From Candidatus Iainarchaeum sp. (GTDB taxonomy: Archaea > Iainarchaeota > Iainarchaeia > Iainarchaeales > JAAZKV01), in contig JABIDZ010000091.1 of assembly GCA_018651445.1 (NCBI GenBank), positions 1-20,646 on the forward strand: DNA of 20,646 bases. Direction: 5' to 3'. The notes beneath the pieces are model-generated. The model had not been told where the DNA came from. It searched no databases and saw only the letters and a program-made list of their open reading frames with translations. Within the stretch, counting starts at the first letter, position 1; each line of letters begins with the position of its first letter. Position numbers and translations under genes: made by a program. Positions 6,978-13,934 of the stretch are shown here, piece after piece.

Positions 6978-8228
6978 TTATTTCTTCGAAATTATTTTTC
7001 CTTTGAAAAAGTGGAAAAAAGCTTCTTTTACTTCAATTTCCACTATTTGGCCAAATCCTGATTCTACTACCACGGGGAGATAATTGTCTGTTCGAGCAAC
7101 AAAACCATTTATTTGAGCTTTTTCAGATACCAACGCATTAAATCTTTGTCCAACGAACTGCTTGTTTCGTTTCAGAAACACACGCCTAGATAATACAAAT
7201 AATTCTTTACTACGTGCTTTCTTGTCTTTTTCAGTTAATTGGCCAAGCATTTGTTCTGCAATCGTACCCTTCCTTTTACCAAATCTTGAAATATTTAGAA
7301 TATTGGGTTTTATTTTTTTGACTAAACTTAATGATTGTTTAAAATCAGTTTCTGTTTCACCAGGAAAACCAACGATTATATCTGTTGAAATAGACATCTC
7401 AGGAATCTTTTTTCTAATATAATTAATGTTCTCTTCAAATTCATGCACAGTGTAAAAGCGATTCATTTTTTTTAATATTTTATCTGAACCAGATTGAATA
7501 GGCAAATGTAAAAATTTGTATAACCTATCATCGACAAATAATGGTAATAACTTTGATCTTATTTTTTTGAAATGATTAGGGTTCATCATTCCGAGCCGAA
7601 TTCTATACTCGCCTTTGTTTGCAAGTAAGACTTTTAATAATTCGACAAGATTTGTTTTTATATCAAAACCATAACAACCAAGGTCTTGTGAAGTCAACCA
7701 AATTTCTTTTGATTGTTTTAACGCACGCTTAAACGACTCATTGATTTGTTTTATCGAATAAGACATTAGTTTTCCTCTCGCAAGTTTTGTTGCACAATAA
7801 GTGCAATTACCTAAACAACCAACACTTATTGGAATAATTGAAATCATTTTATGCGATTTTTCTTCAATTATCTTTGGAGAAAAACTATTCTTTTTTAGCC
7901 CCAAAGCCTTACACAAAGATTCTAGTTTTGTATCAAGAATAACTATACTAGGAAAAAGCCCCCGTAACTGCTTTTTGTTTGTTGCCGCCAAACAACCAAC
8001 AACTAATACTTTTGCTTTTGGTTTCTTTTCTTCGGACAACTTTTTTATCCTAGAAATCATGCGTTGTTCTGTAACCATTTTTACGGAACACGTATTAATG
8101 ATAATAAAATCTGCTTTTTCGACATGTGTTGTTTTTGAAAAGTTATTTCTTTTTAGAAACCCTGCGATTTGTTCGGTTTCACCAATGTTTAACGAACAAC
8201 CATAGCCTTCTAAAAAAAACTTTTTCAT
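6978..8228 (-). CDS. tRNA N6-threonylcarbamoyladenosine methylthiotransferase (MiaB-like, e-MtaB/CDKAL1 type)
   Basis: A 416-residue radical-SAM methylthiotransferase. The N-terminal UPF0004 domain has the three Cys that hold the auxiliary cluster (C11 in GYGCSLNIGE, C47 in NTCSV, C79 in VVGCLA). The radical-SAM motif CLGNCTYC at residues 138-145 binds the second 4Fe-4S cluster. A C-terminal TRAM-like domain (from about 355) would bind tRNA. Archaeal members of this group convert t6A37 to ms2t6A37 in ANN-decoding tRNAs, including tRNA-Thr; that assignment rests on family knowledge. Length is normal. It lies 29 bp after the upstream membrane protein gene and 34 bp before the next, so a three-gene unit is possible. 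Confidence 0.9.
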   Translation of the reverse strand: MKKFFLEGYGCSLNIGETEQIAGFLKRNNFSKTTHVEKADFIIINTCSVKMVTEQRMISRIKKLSEEKKPKAKVLVVGCLAATNKKQLRGLFPSIVILDTKLESLCKALGLKKNSFSPKIIEEKSHKMISIIPISVGCLGNCTYCATKLARGKLMSYSIKQINESFKRALKQSKEIWLTSQDLGCYGFDIKTNLVELLKVLLANKGEYRIRLGMMNPNHFKKIRSKLLPLFVDDRLYKFLHLPIQSGSDKILKKMNRFYTVHEFEENINYIRKKIPEMSISTDIIVGFPGETETDFKQSLSLVKKIKPNILNISRFGKRKGTIAEQMLGQLTEKDKKARSKELFVLSRRVFLKRNKQFVGQRFNALVSEKAQINGFVARTDNYLPVVVESGFGQIVEIEVKEAFFHFFKGKIISKK

Positions 8229-8257
8229 TTAAATCACTAAAAAGTAAAAAAAAAGAA

Positions 8258-8902
8258 TTAATCATTTTCTTCTCTTTTTTCAATTAAATTTTTTACAAAC
8301 AAAGGAATCCATGCGGCTATCGCTCCAAAAATAAACGTGAGCAAAATACTTTCGCGTAGTTCCGGCCAAAAACGGACCGGCAACAATTGTTTCACGGTAG
8401 AAGAATTATTTCTAATTGCTTGTTGTTGCAATTCATTATTTAATTTACCAACAGTTGCGCTACAACTATCGTCATTATCAAAACAAAAATGTAATCCTAC
8501 TTCAACCCCATTCCTTGAATTTAACGCAGCACCTTCACCATAATACCAAGAAAGATTAATGTAATAACCCGCAAATAACGCAACTAAAATTAATACTATG
8601 AAAAGAATTCCTGCAGCTTCTTTTGTCTCAAAGTACTTGTTATACCATTGTATTCCAAAGAAAGCAATAACAAAACCTGCGATTGGTGCAAACCAATACA
8701 AGAAAGAACCCCATGCATTATATGGAATTAACAAACCAATTAATGGAACATCTCGTAAGAACGCTATTCCGCCTGACGCCATACATGTTCCTCCAGAAAA
8801 GAGGTCAGTACACGCTCCGCCTAAAAACCACATTATTATATACGAAATAACAAACCAAGCCACGGTCAGCAACAAAAATTGTTTTTTATCTATCTTAACC
8901 AT
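8258..8902 (-). CDS. Four-span membrane protein of unknown function
   Basis: A 214-residue protein with hydrophobic segments at about residues 9-27, 60-82, 96-115 and 183-203. An early loop has two Cys (GGACTDLFSGGTC) and a long loop after the third span has two more (HFCFDNDDSC); these are presumably on the outside face and could form disulfides. The C-terminus is charged (IEKREEND). I do not recognise a family; similar small proteins are common in archaeal genomes as hypothetical membrane proteins. It is the first gene of the minus-strand group and is divergent from rfcS. Confidence 0.7.
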   Translation of the reverse strand: MVKIDKKQFLLLTVAWFVISYIIMWFLGGACTDLFSGGTCMASGGIAFLRDVPLIGLLIPYNAWGSFLYWFAPIAGFVIAFFGIQWYNKYFETKEAAGILFIVLILVALFAGYYINLSWYYGEGAALNSRNGVEVGLHFCFDNDDSCSATVGKLNNELQQQAIRNNSSTVKQLLPVRFWPELRESILLTFIFGAIAAWIPLFVKNLIEKREEND

Positions 8903-8937
8903 CTAAACACCAATGTTATTGAATAAAGGATAATAAG

Positions 8938-8946
8938 TTTTTAATA
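8938..8946 (+). promoter_or_regulatory. TATA-like box of rfcS
   Basis: TTTTTAATA is centred about 26 nt before the rfcS ATG at 8968. There is no Shine-Dalgarno near the ATG, so a leaderless message is likely. Confidence 0.45.
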
Positions 8947-8967
8947 ACTACCTAAAACCAATATATT

Positions 8968-9933
8968 ATGACTGAAATCGAATTACCTTGGGTCGAGAAG
9001 TACCGTCCAAAGACACTAAAAGACGTTATGGGCCATAGCGAGATAACTAAACGATTACAAAGCTATGTTGATAAAAGAAATATCCCTAACTTGCTTTTCT
9101 CTGGCCCCGCAGGAACAGGAAAAACCTCTTCTTCGATTGCAATGGCAAAAGAATTATTTGGCGAGAACTTTGGACAAAACTTTTTAGAATTAAATGCTTC
9201 TGACGATAGAGGAATTGATGTTGTACGACACACAATAAAGTCTTTTGCAAGAACACTTGCATTTGATAGCGATTTTAAAATAATCTTTTTAGATGAATGT
9301 GATGCGTTAACTAATGATGCACAACAAGCTTTGCGAAGAACAATGGAAAAGTACACTAAAACGTGTAGATTTATTCTTTCTTGTAATTATTCTTCAAAGA
9401 TAATTGAGCCATTACAAAGTAGATGTGTTATTTATCGTTTCAAACCATTAAACGGAGAAGACATTGAAAGTCATGTTGAAAATATTGCAAAAATCGAGAA
9501 ACTAGAAATCGATGCAAAAGCAAAAACTGCAATTAACTATGTTTGTCAAGGAGACGCTCGAAAATCAATTAATATTTTACAAGCATGTGCAAGTTTAGAA
9601 TCAAAAATTGATGAAGAATCTGTTTATAGTGTGTCGAGTCGTGCTCGACCAGAACAAGTACAAGAAATGATTTTACTTGCATTACAAGGAAACTTTTTAG
9701 AAGCAAGAAAAAAACTCGATGCATTAATGTACGAGTACGGGATGGCCGGAGAAGACATCATAAAACAATTGTATCGTGAAACAATGGCGCTTGAAGACAA
9801 AGATTTATCCGAAAAAGCAAAAATCGAATTAGTTGATACTATTGGAGAATATGATTTTAGACTTGTTGAAGGTGCAAACGAACGAATACAACTAGAAGCT
9901 TTGTTAGCACAATTTATGAAATATAAAAAATAG
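8968..9933 (+). CDS. rfcS: Replication factor C small subunit (clamp loader)
   Basis: A 321-residue AAA+ protein that, with the large subunit, opens the PCNA ring and loads it on primed DNA. The motifs are in order: the N-terminal LPWVEKYRPK box, Walker A GPAGTGKT (46-53), Walker B LDECD (108-112), and the SRC arginine-finger motif (151-153). The C-terminal helical collar (from about 230) completes the usual length. There is no sign of an intein, although rfcS genes in archaea often carry one. It is transcribed alone and ends 3 bp before the convergent nreA fragment, which keeps a PCNA-binding peptide. Confidence 0.97.
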   Translation: MTEIELPWVEKYRPKTLKDVMGHSEITKRLQSYVDKRNIPNLLFSGPAGTGKTSSSIAMAKELFGENFGQNFLELNASDDRGIDVVRHTIKSFARTLAFDSDFKIIFLDECDALTNDAQQALRRTMEKYTKTCRFILSCNYSSKIIEPLQSRCVIYRFKPLNGEDIESHVENIAKIEKLEIDAKAKTAINYVCQGDARKSINILQACASLESKIDEESVYSVSSRARPEQVQEMILLALQGNFLEARKKLDALMYEYGMAGEDIIKQLYRETMALEDKDLSEKAKIELVDTIGEYDFRLVEGANERIQLEALLAQFMKYKK

Positions 9934-9936
9934 TTT

Positions 9937-10140
9937 TCAAAACCATTGACTTAATCTAGTTTGTGTTTTGAAATGTTTTATCAAACTAGACTTGTTTTTG
10001 TATTGTTTTATCGGAACAGTTAATTTCTTTGATAAAAATTCTAATGCTAAATCCATTGTTGTAAAAATTAATGGTTTTTCTTTTAATGCGTGGCGAACAT
10101 TTTCTCTTATTTGCCAAGCTGAGTAAAAAGTAATATGCAG
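9937..10140 (-). pseudogene. Displaced C-terminal fragment of nreA with an intact PIP box
   Basis: The minus strand from 10140 to the TGA at 9937-9939 is open for 67 codons and aligns with the last 61 residues of the intact NreA at 12518-13750. By eye about 33 of 61 positions match, including VRHALKEK and FLSKKL. It ends in QTRLSQWF, a textbook Qxx(L)xx(aromatic)(aromatic) PCNA-interacting motif. An in-frame TAG lies just upstream (10143-10141), and the expected upstream NreA sequence is missing or frameshifted, so most of the gene is absent. An internal ATG at 10056 could give a 39-residue peptide that keeps the PIP box. The 84 bp from 10144 to 10227 show nothing else recognisable. Confidence 0.8.
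9955..9990 (+). terminator. Hairpin plus T-rich stretch downstream of rfcS
   Basis: TCTAGTTTG (9955-9963) and CAAACTAGA (9982-9990) form a perfect 9-bp stem with an 18-nt loop, followed by CTTGTTTTTGTATTGTTTTA. It begins 22 bp after the rfcS stop and could terminate that transcript. It lies inside the antisense nreA fragment, so part of the symmetry is coding sequence by origin. Confidence 0.4.
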
Positions 10141-10227
10141 CTAGAACAGCGCAAATATTTTTGTACACATATATCTTTCATCACCATCAAGAACTATTAT
10201 ATAACAAATCTAGATTTTGTCACTTTT

Positions 10228-10779
10228 TTATTGCTGAAACTCAAATGTTTTGTAAACTTCCCACTTACCAAAATACTTTGTCCCACCAACATTCTTCATT
10301 ATTGTAATATTATCAAACCAACAGTCAAATTGTTGCAATTCTTTTGATTGAATGAATTTCATTACAGCGCCATATTTTTCGTTGCATTCTTCTGCAATTG
10401 TAGAATGAAAATGAAGATTTTCCGCATCATATTTATCCCATGGCATCCAAGGTATTTTTCGCAATTCATTAATCAATTCAAAGAAAACCTTTTTCGCATC
10501 ATCTGAAAGACGCACATCAATAAAAATTACTTTTGGAGGAAAAGAATTAACTCGCCCTACAGAAACAGGTGTTTTCTTATGTGTTCTCGCAAATTTCTCA
10601 AACACGCTTTCAATTTTTCGAATATTTTCAGTTTCAAACCAATATTTCAAAGTAAAATGTGCCGGCAATTTTTCTTCTTTCGTAATCTCAAGTCCGAATT
10701 TTTCATAAATTGCATTAACCAAAGCTTTTTGATATTCATCAAAACCCGTTCTTAATTTACAGTTTACAATATAAATCAT
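10228..10779 (-). CDS. 2H phosphoesterase / LigT-like (2'-5' RNA ligase family) protein
   Basis: A 183-residue protein with the two H-x-T motifs of the 2H superfamily: H41-F-T43 (LPAHFTLKYWF) and H125-S-T127 (LHFHSTIAEE), spaced as usual. Family members are cyclic phosphodiesterases acting on 2',3'-cyclic RNA ends or related molecules, or 2'-5' ligases in vitro; the substrate here is unknown. I chose the ATG at 10779 because the first beta-strand (IYIVNCKLR) follows it directly; a TTG at 10797 would add six residues. TATA-like boxes lie at about 10842-10833 and 10815-10806. It sits between the nreA fragment and the LAGLIDADG operon, so it may be cargo of the inferred insertion. Confidence 0.8.
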   Translation of the reverse strand: MIYIVNCKLRTGFDEYQKALVNAIYEKFGLEITKEEKLPAHFTLKYWFETENIRKIESVFEKFARTHKKTPVSVGRVNSFPPKVIFIDVRLSDDAKKVFFELINELRKIPWMPWDKYDAENLHFHSTIAEECNEKYGAVMKFIQSKELQQFDCWFDNITIMKNVGGTKYFGKWEVYKTFEFQQ

Positions 10780-10888
10780 TACAACCACTTTTTCCAAACT
10801 TATTCATTAAATATACTAATTGTAAAAACAAAATATTTATAGCCATTTGTCCACTTCCAACTAATTAATTTACTACATACTAATATTC

Positions 10889-11030
10889 GCCGCCTCCTTA
10901 ATTTTTCCTTACGTCTTGGCGGCTTTCTCGACTTAAAACTTTCCCTTCTTGGTCGCTGGCGCTAAAGTATTTAATGCCTGCAAAGCCGTTCAAGAGCTTT
11001 AAGAAAAAATTTTTTAAGGAGGTGATATAA
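10889..11030 (+). promoter_or_regulatory. Structured, switch-like leader with anti-Shine-Dalgarno segment
   Basis: Three pairings compete. GCCGCC (10889-10894) can pair with GGCGGC (10918-10923). CGGCTTT (10920-10926) can pair with AAAGCCG (10982-10988), with an inner helix TTAAAACTTT (10933-10942) / AAAGTATTTAA (10964-10974, one bulge). CCTCCTTAA (10893-10901) is a perfect 9-nt complement of the Shine-Dalgarno TTAAGGAGG (11014-11022). The first two exclude each other, and the first also traps part of the third. A local hairpin from CTTTAAG (10997-11003) can hide AAGG as well. TATA-like elements at 10831-10841 or 10863-10871 would make this a transcribed leader. It matches no riboswitch class I know. 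Confidence 0.5.
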
Positions 11031-11171
11031 ATGGTTTTTTCAATGAATACTTCTCCGCCAAGTTGGGAAGAAATTAAAGCTGTGTTAGACATGGCAAAAA
11101 ATTATCCAGAACTGCTTGACGGCAGAGAAGCATGGATATATGAAAATTGTTGCAAAGGTGGTTTCGAATGA
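11031..11171 (+). CDS. Small 46-residue protein, translationally coupled to the LAGLIDADG gene
   Basis: An ATG at 11031 follows a near-perfect Shine-Dalgarno (TTAAGGAGGTGAT, 11014-11026, fully complementary to the usual archaeal 16S 3' end) by 8 nt. The 46-codon frame reads MVFSMNTSPPSWEEIKAVLD, then MAKNYPELLDGREAWIYENC, then CKGGFE. It is acidic, helical in the middle and has a CC pair near the end. Its TGA overlaps the next ATG as ATGA (11168-11171), the classic sign of coupled translation. I recognise no family. It could be a real partner protein or an ORF that mainly delivers ribosomes to the next gene. Confidence 0.7.
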   Translation: MVFSMNTSPPSWEEIKAVLDMAKNYPELLDGREAWIYENCCKGGFE

Positions 11172-12535
11172 AACCATCTGGCAAAAGCAAAGCTTTTGCG
11201 GAACTAAGTCAAATGTTCAATTTAACATTGCCGGCACCAACCCCTCAAAGCAGTTATAAAGCTCCAATGAGCAATTCTACAATGATGCTTGACCTTTTCT
11301 TACTACATGACGATATACTTGATGACAACCCACGAAAATGCATTGTTGCTTCGGGCAAATTTCTTAAAGACGAAGTTAACAAACATATTGAGAACCTAAT
11401 AACTAAAGGTTGGACACGACGAAAACTTACATTCTACTTTATGGAAAAACTTGGATTTAGTGAAAGTGTTTGCGATCCACTTGTATATTTAAGGAAAGAA
11501 TTTTATCATTTGATTTTTTTGCGTGAATTACTGAAGTTGAATAACAAATATGAACAACGGTTTGAATTCCAATCTAAAATTGAAAAGTTAAAAGCTTGTC
11601 AACCGCCACTACGAATATATAACGCAATTACCGTGCTAACGCCTGAACTTTGTAAAATTGCTGGCGCACACGCCGCCGACGGAACAATTCACAAACACTA
11701 TTTTTCTTTAAGCGAAGGCTATTTATCAAATATGAACGCACTAAAGATCTGGATAAATAATACTTTTGGAATGACCGCCCAAATCAAAACAGTTAGTCCG
11801 CGCGAATGGAAGATTACATTCTCATCAAAGGTTTTTACTCGATACTTTACAAAATTACTTGATTTTCCAGATGGGTACAAAACAGGAACAGTATGCATCC
11901 CAAAGAGAATAAAAAATTCAACAACAGGTTTACAAACGGCCTTTGCGAATGGGTTTATGACTTTTGAGTCCGGAGTTGGAATAAAAAACGAAGTTGAACT
12001 ATGTGTTTTAAGCAAACTGATTATTGATGATCTAGCCACGGTTTTTAAACGAGCAAAAGTTAAATTTGTAAAGATGCAAACCCGAAGTGGAAGATACTGG
12101 CGAATTTGGAGCGGAAAAATTAATTCCGCAGAAACAAAAAGGTGGCTGACTTTTTTCGAAAAAGGCACCTATAAATACAATCGATTAAGAGATTATGCAC
12201 AAGGTTACAAAAACAAGGCACAATCCTTTAATCATGCAATAAAAATCCTAAATTATGCTTTTCCAAAAAAACCTAACAACAAAACATCTCTAGAAGATTT
12301 AATTCTTGCAATAAAGAAAATCAAAACTGGAACTCGACACGATATTAAAACATCAGCGGGGCTTAAAGATTTTGGCGGCCCTTGGAATGGTTCTTTAAAA
12401 CCATATATTTCAATTTTAGAACAAACCAAGATAATCACAACCGAGATAGGAAAAGCAAATGGAAAAAGTTGCCAGATATACACCTATAACCCAAAAATAC
12501 AAACTTGGTTATTACCTTCAGCAGAAATCGAATAA
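11168..12535 (+). CDS. LAGLIDADG homing endonuclease-like protein with C-terminal winged helix
   Basis: A 455-residue protein starting at the ATG in the ATGA overlap; an upstream TTG at 11147 is less likely. Residues about 160-174 (LCKIAGAHAADGTI, Asp171) and about 256-270 (LQTAFANGFMTFESGVG, Glu267) match the two LAGLIDADG helices of a monomeric DNA endonuclease, each keeping an acidic residue at the metal position. Each is followed by beta-rich sequence, as in DNA-recognition saddles. The N-terminal 130 residues are helical; the C-terminal ~75 (from LEDLILAIKKIKTG) look like a winged helix. It is free-standing: there are no splice motifs of an intein and no intron flanks. It may be active or domesticated. 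Its last 18 bp overlap the 3' end of nreA. Confidence 0.7.
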   Translation: MKPSGKSKAFAELSQMFNLTLPAPTPQSSYKAPMSNSTMMLDLFLLHDDILDDNPRKCIVASGKFLKDEVNKHIENLITKGWTRRKLTFYFMEKLGFSESVCDPLVYLRKEFYHLIFLRELLKLNNKYEQRFEFQSKIEKLKACQPPLRIYNAITVLTPELCKIAGAHAADGTIHKHYFSLSEGYLSNMNALKIWINNTFGMTAQIKTVSPREWKITFSSKVFTRYFTKLLDFPDGYKTGTVCIPKRIKNSTTGLQTAFANGFMTFESGVGIKNEVELCVLSKLIIDDLATVFKRAKVKFVKMQTRSGRYWRIWSGKINSAETKRWLTFFEKGTYKYNRLRDYAQGYKNKAQSFNHAIKILNYAFPKKPNNKTSLEDLILAIKKIKTGTRHDIKTSAGLKDFGGPWNGSLKPYISILEQTKIITTEIGKANGKSCQIYTYNPKIQTWLLPSAEIE

Positions 12536-13750
12536 TCTTTTTTGAGTACCTAACTCAGTAAGCAACTTACTCTTTTTCTCGTATCGTTTAATGGGGATTG
12601 CAAGTTTCTTAGACAAAAAACTCAGTGCAAGTTCACGCGTAGAAAAATCAAACGATTTTTCTTTCAACGCATGTCTTACACTTTCTAAAATTAACCAGCT
12701 TCCCAAGGGTAGTTTATATCCATCCCCAATCTCTCGAAAAATAATTGCTGCTGCCTGTTTCTTTTCTTTTTCCAAATACTCCGTGACTGCAAGGCGAGAA
12801 GCAAAATATGCCCCTTCTGTTTCTGTTGGATACCCTTTAAGTCCTTTATTGTTTTCATAATCACCCATTATTTGAATTTTCTCCATTTGAGGTGTCCAAA
12901 TCCCGCCTGGCGACCACGCTTCCAATTGTTCAAAACTCCAAGAATAAGGCAAAAGTAAAACCCAAAAATTATTATCTAAATAATCAGCATGAAAAAGCCT
13001 AAATGAATCAATGATAGAATAATACTTTATTTTATCCTTAATAAAATATTTCGAAATATTTGAATAACAAGCAACCAAGCTCCACCTAGTCGGAACTAGT
13101 TTTCTATTCTTTTTTACTCCTAGTGCTCCGCTTGAAAGAACTTTTGACAGAGTTGAAACTGCAAAACCACTTTCAAATAATTCTATTAAAGCGGTGTTTG
13201 ATTTGGCATCGGTGTCAGAATAATAATAATCTAGTTTTTTTGGGATCCTAGAATTTTCAACTAGCGAAATTTTATCTAGTTCTGCACTCGGACCCATTGG
13301 CGCATTAAACGAATCGAATTTTGTTTCTGTTCTTGGCGCTTTGTTTAGTTTTACATCTACATCAAGTAACTTTTCACTCATTGCTAGTTCTTGAAAATCA
13401 CATAACTCATAATTTGGATCAGACGCTTGTGCTACTGGCATTGTTTTGTAACTACGGAGCAATGATTCTCGAAAACCAATTATTTGTTCTTGTGGCAAAC
13501 CATACCATTCTTCTGGAGAATCAGATAAAGGCGAAAGTTCTTCTGGTAACGCCGAGAGAGGTGCAACTGCAACCTTTGGATAGTTTTGCCAAGACACAAA
13601 AAAGCCTGGCGGGGTTGCTCCAGAGAATTCATTGTCCTTTATTTTTGAAACGATTTTTGTTTGCATCGAATTCTTTTCAAGGATTGGGCACTTTGTTAGA
13701 CCACAAAGTAATTTTCCTTTACATTTAATACATAGTTCTGGTGAAATCAT
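12518..13750 (-). CDS. nreA: NreA, archaeal DNA-repair protein with zinc finger and PCNA-binding tail
   Basis: A 410-residue protein. It opens with a Cys4 zinc site (C7, C10, C16, C21 in LCIKCKGKLLCGLTKC), typical of NreA/NreB. The long central part includes NreA-like blocks such as AVAPLSALPEELSPLSDSPE and EAWSPGGIWTPQ. It ends in QKRLFDF (403-409), a PIP box for PCNA. Archaeal NreA acts in repair of DNA cross-link-type damage together with PCNA; the biochemical activity is unsettled. The ATG at 13750 overlaps the stop of the upstream 35-codon zinc-ribbon gene (ATGA). The PIP box lies in the 18-bp overlap with the convergent LAGLIDADG gene. A separate nreA 3' fragment lies at 9937-10140. Confidence 0.88.
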   Translation of the reverse strand: MISPELCIKCKGKLLCGLTKCPILEKNSMQTKIVSKIKDNEFSGATPPGFFVSWQNYPKVAVAPLSALPEELSPLSDSPEEWYGLPQEQIIGFRESLLRSYKTMPVAQASDPNYELCDFQELAMSEKLLDVDVKLNKAPRTETKFDSFNAPMGPSAELDKISLVENSRIPKKLDYYYSDTDAKSNTALIELFESGFAVSTLSKVLSSGALGVKKNRKLVPTRWSLVACYSNISKYFIKDKIKYYSIIDSFRLFHADYLDNNFWVLLLPYSWSFEQLEAWSPGGIWTPQMEKIQIMGDYENNKGLKGYPTETEGAYFASRLAVTEYLEKEKKQAAAIIFREIGDGYKLPLGSWLILESVRHALKEKSFDFSTRELALSFLSKKLAIPIKRYEKKSKLLTELGTQKRLFDFC

Positions 13751-13854
13751 TTTTTCACCCCTAGTCGACTAACAAAATGGCATTTCCCACAGCGATACTC
13801 GCCCCCGATCAAAGCATACTTGCTACTACCACAAACAGGACACGATTTTCTCAT
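13747..13854 (-). CDS. 35-residue zinc-ribbon protein coupled to nreA
   Basis: The minus-strand ATG at 13854 opens 35 codons with a compact zinc ribbon: CPVC at residues 5-8 and CGKC at 22-25, followed by a short basic tail ending VKK. The TGA overlaps the nreA ATG as ATGA, so nreA translation is probably coupled to it. TTTAACTAAATTT (13885-13873) is centred about 25 nt before the ATG, suggesting a leaderless transcript that covers this gene and nreA. The spacing and motif density make a chance ORF unlikely. Function unknown; a nucleic-acid or protein contact module beside NreA is a guess. Confidence 0.75.
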   Translation of the reverse strand: MRKSCPVCGSSKYALIGGEYRCGKCHFVSRLGVKK

Positions 13855-13872
13855 ATAAAAATAGGGTCCAGA

Positions 13873-13914
13873 AATTTAGTTAAAGAGATTCTTTTTTTGC
13901 AAACCTTTTTATTT
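13873..13914. promoter_or_regulatory. Divergent promoters for zinc ribbon-nreA and for the gene at 13935
   Basis: On the minus strand CTTTAACTAAATTT lies about 25 nt before the zinc-ribbon ATG. On the plus strand TTTTTATTT (13906-13914) lies about 25 nt before the ATG at 13935. Both spacings fit leaderless archaeal transcripts. Confidence 0.4.
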
Positions 13915-13934
13915 GTTTTTTGTGTGAGATAGTT

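Noticed and set aside
9986..10168. 60-codon minus-strand ORF starting with MYKNIC
   Set aside because: Another frame of the same strand aligns with the NreA C-terminus and ends in a PIP box, so this ORF is mainly a wrong-frame reading of the nreA fragment. Its first part (KNICAVLAAYYF) might hold frameshifted NreA sequence, but that alignment is too weak to claim.
10898..11092. 64-codon minus-strand ORF over the structured leader
   Set aside because: It has no ribosome site or recognisable domain and is antisense to the 46-codon gene with a perfect Shine-Dalgarno.
11168..12535. Intein or intron-encoded endonuclease
   Set aside because: There are no intein splice residues (N-terminal Cys/Ser, C-terminal HN) and no split host gene around it; the flanks are a leader and a convergent nreA.
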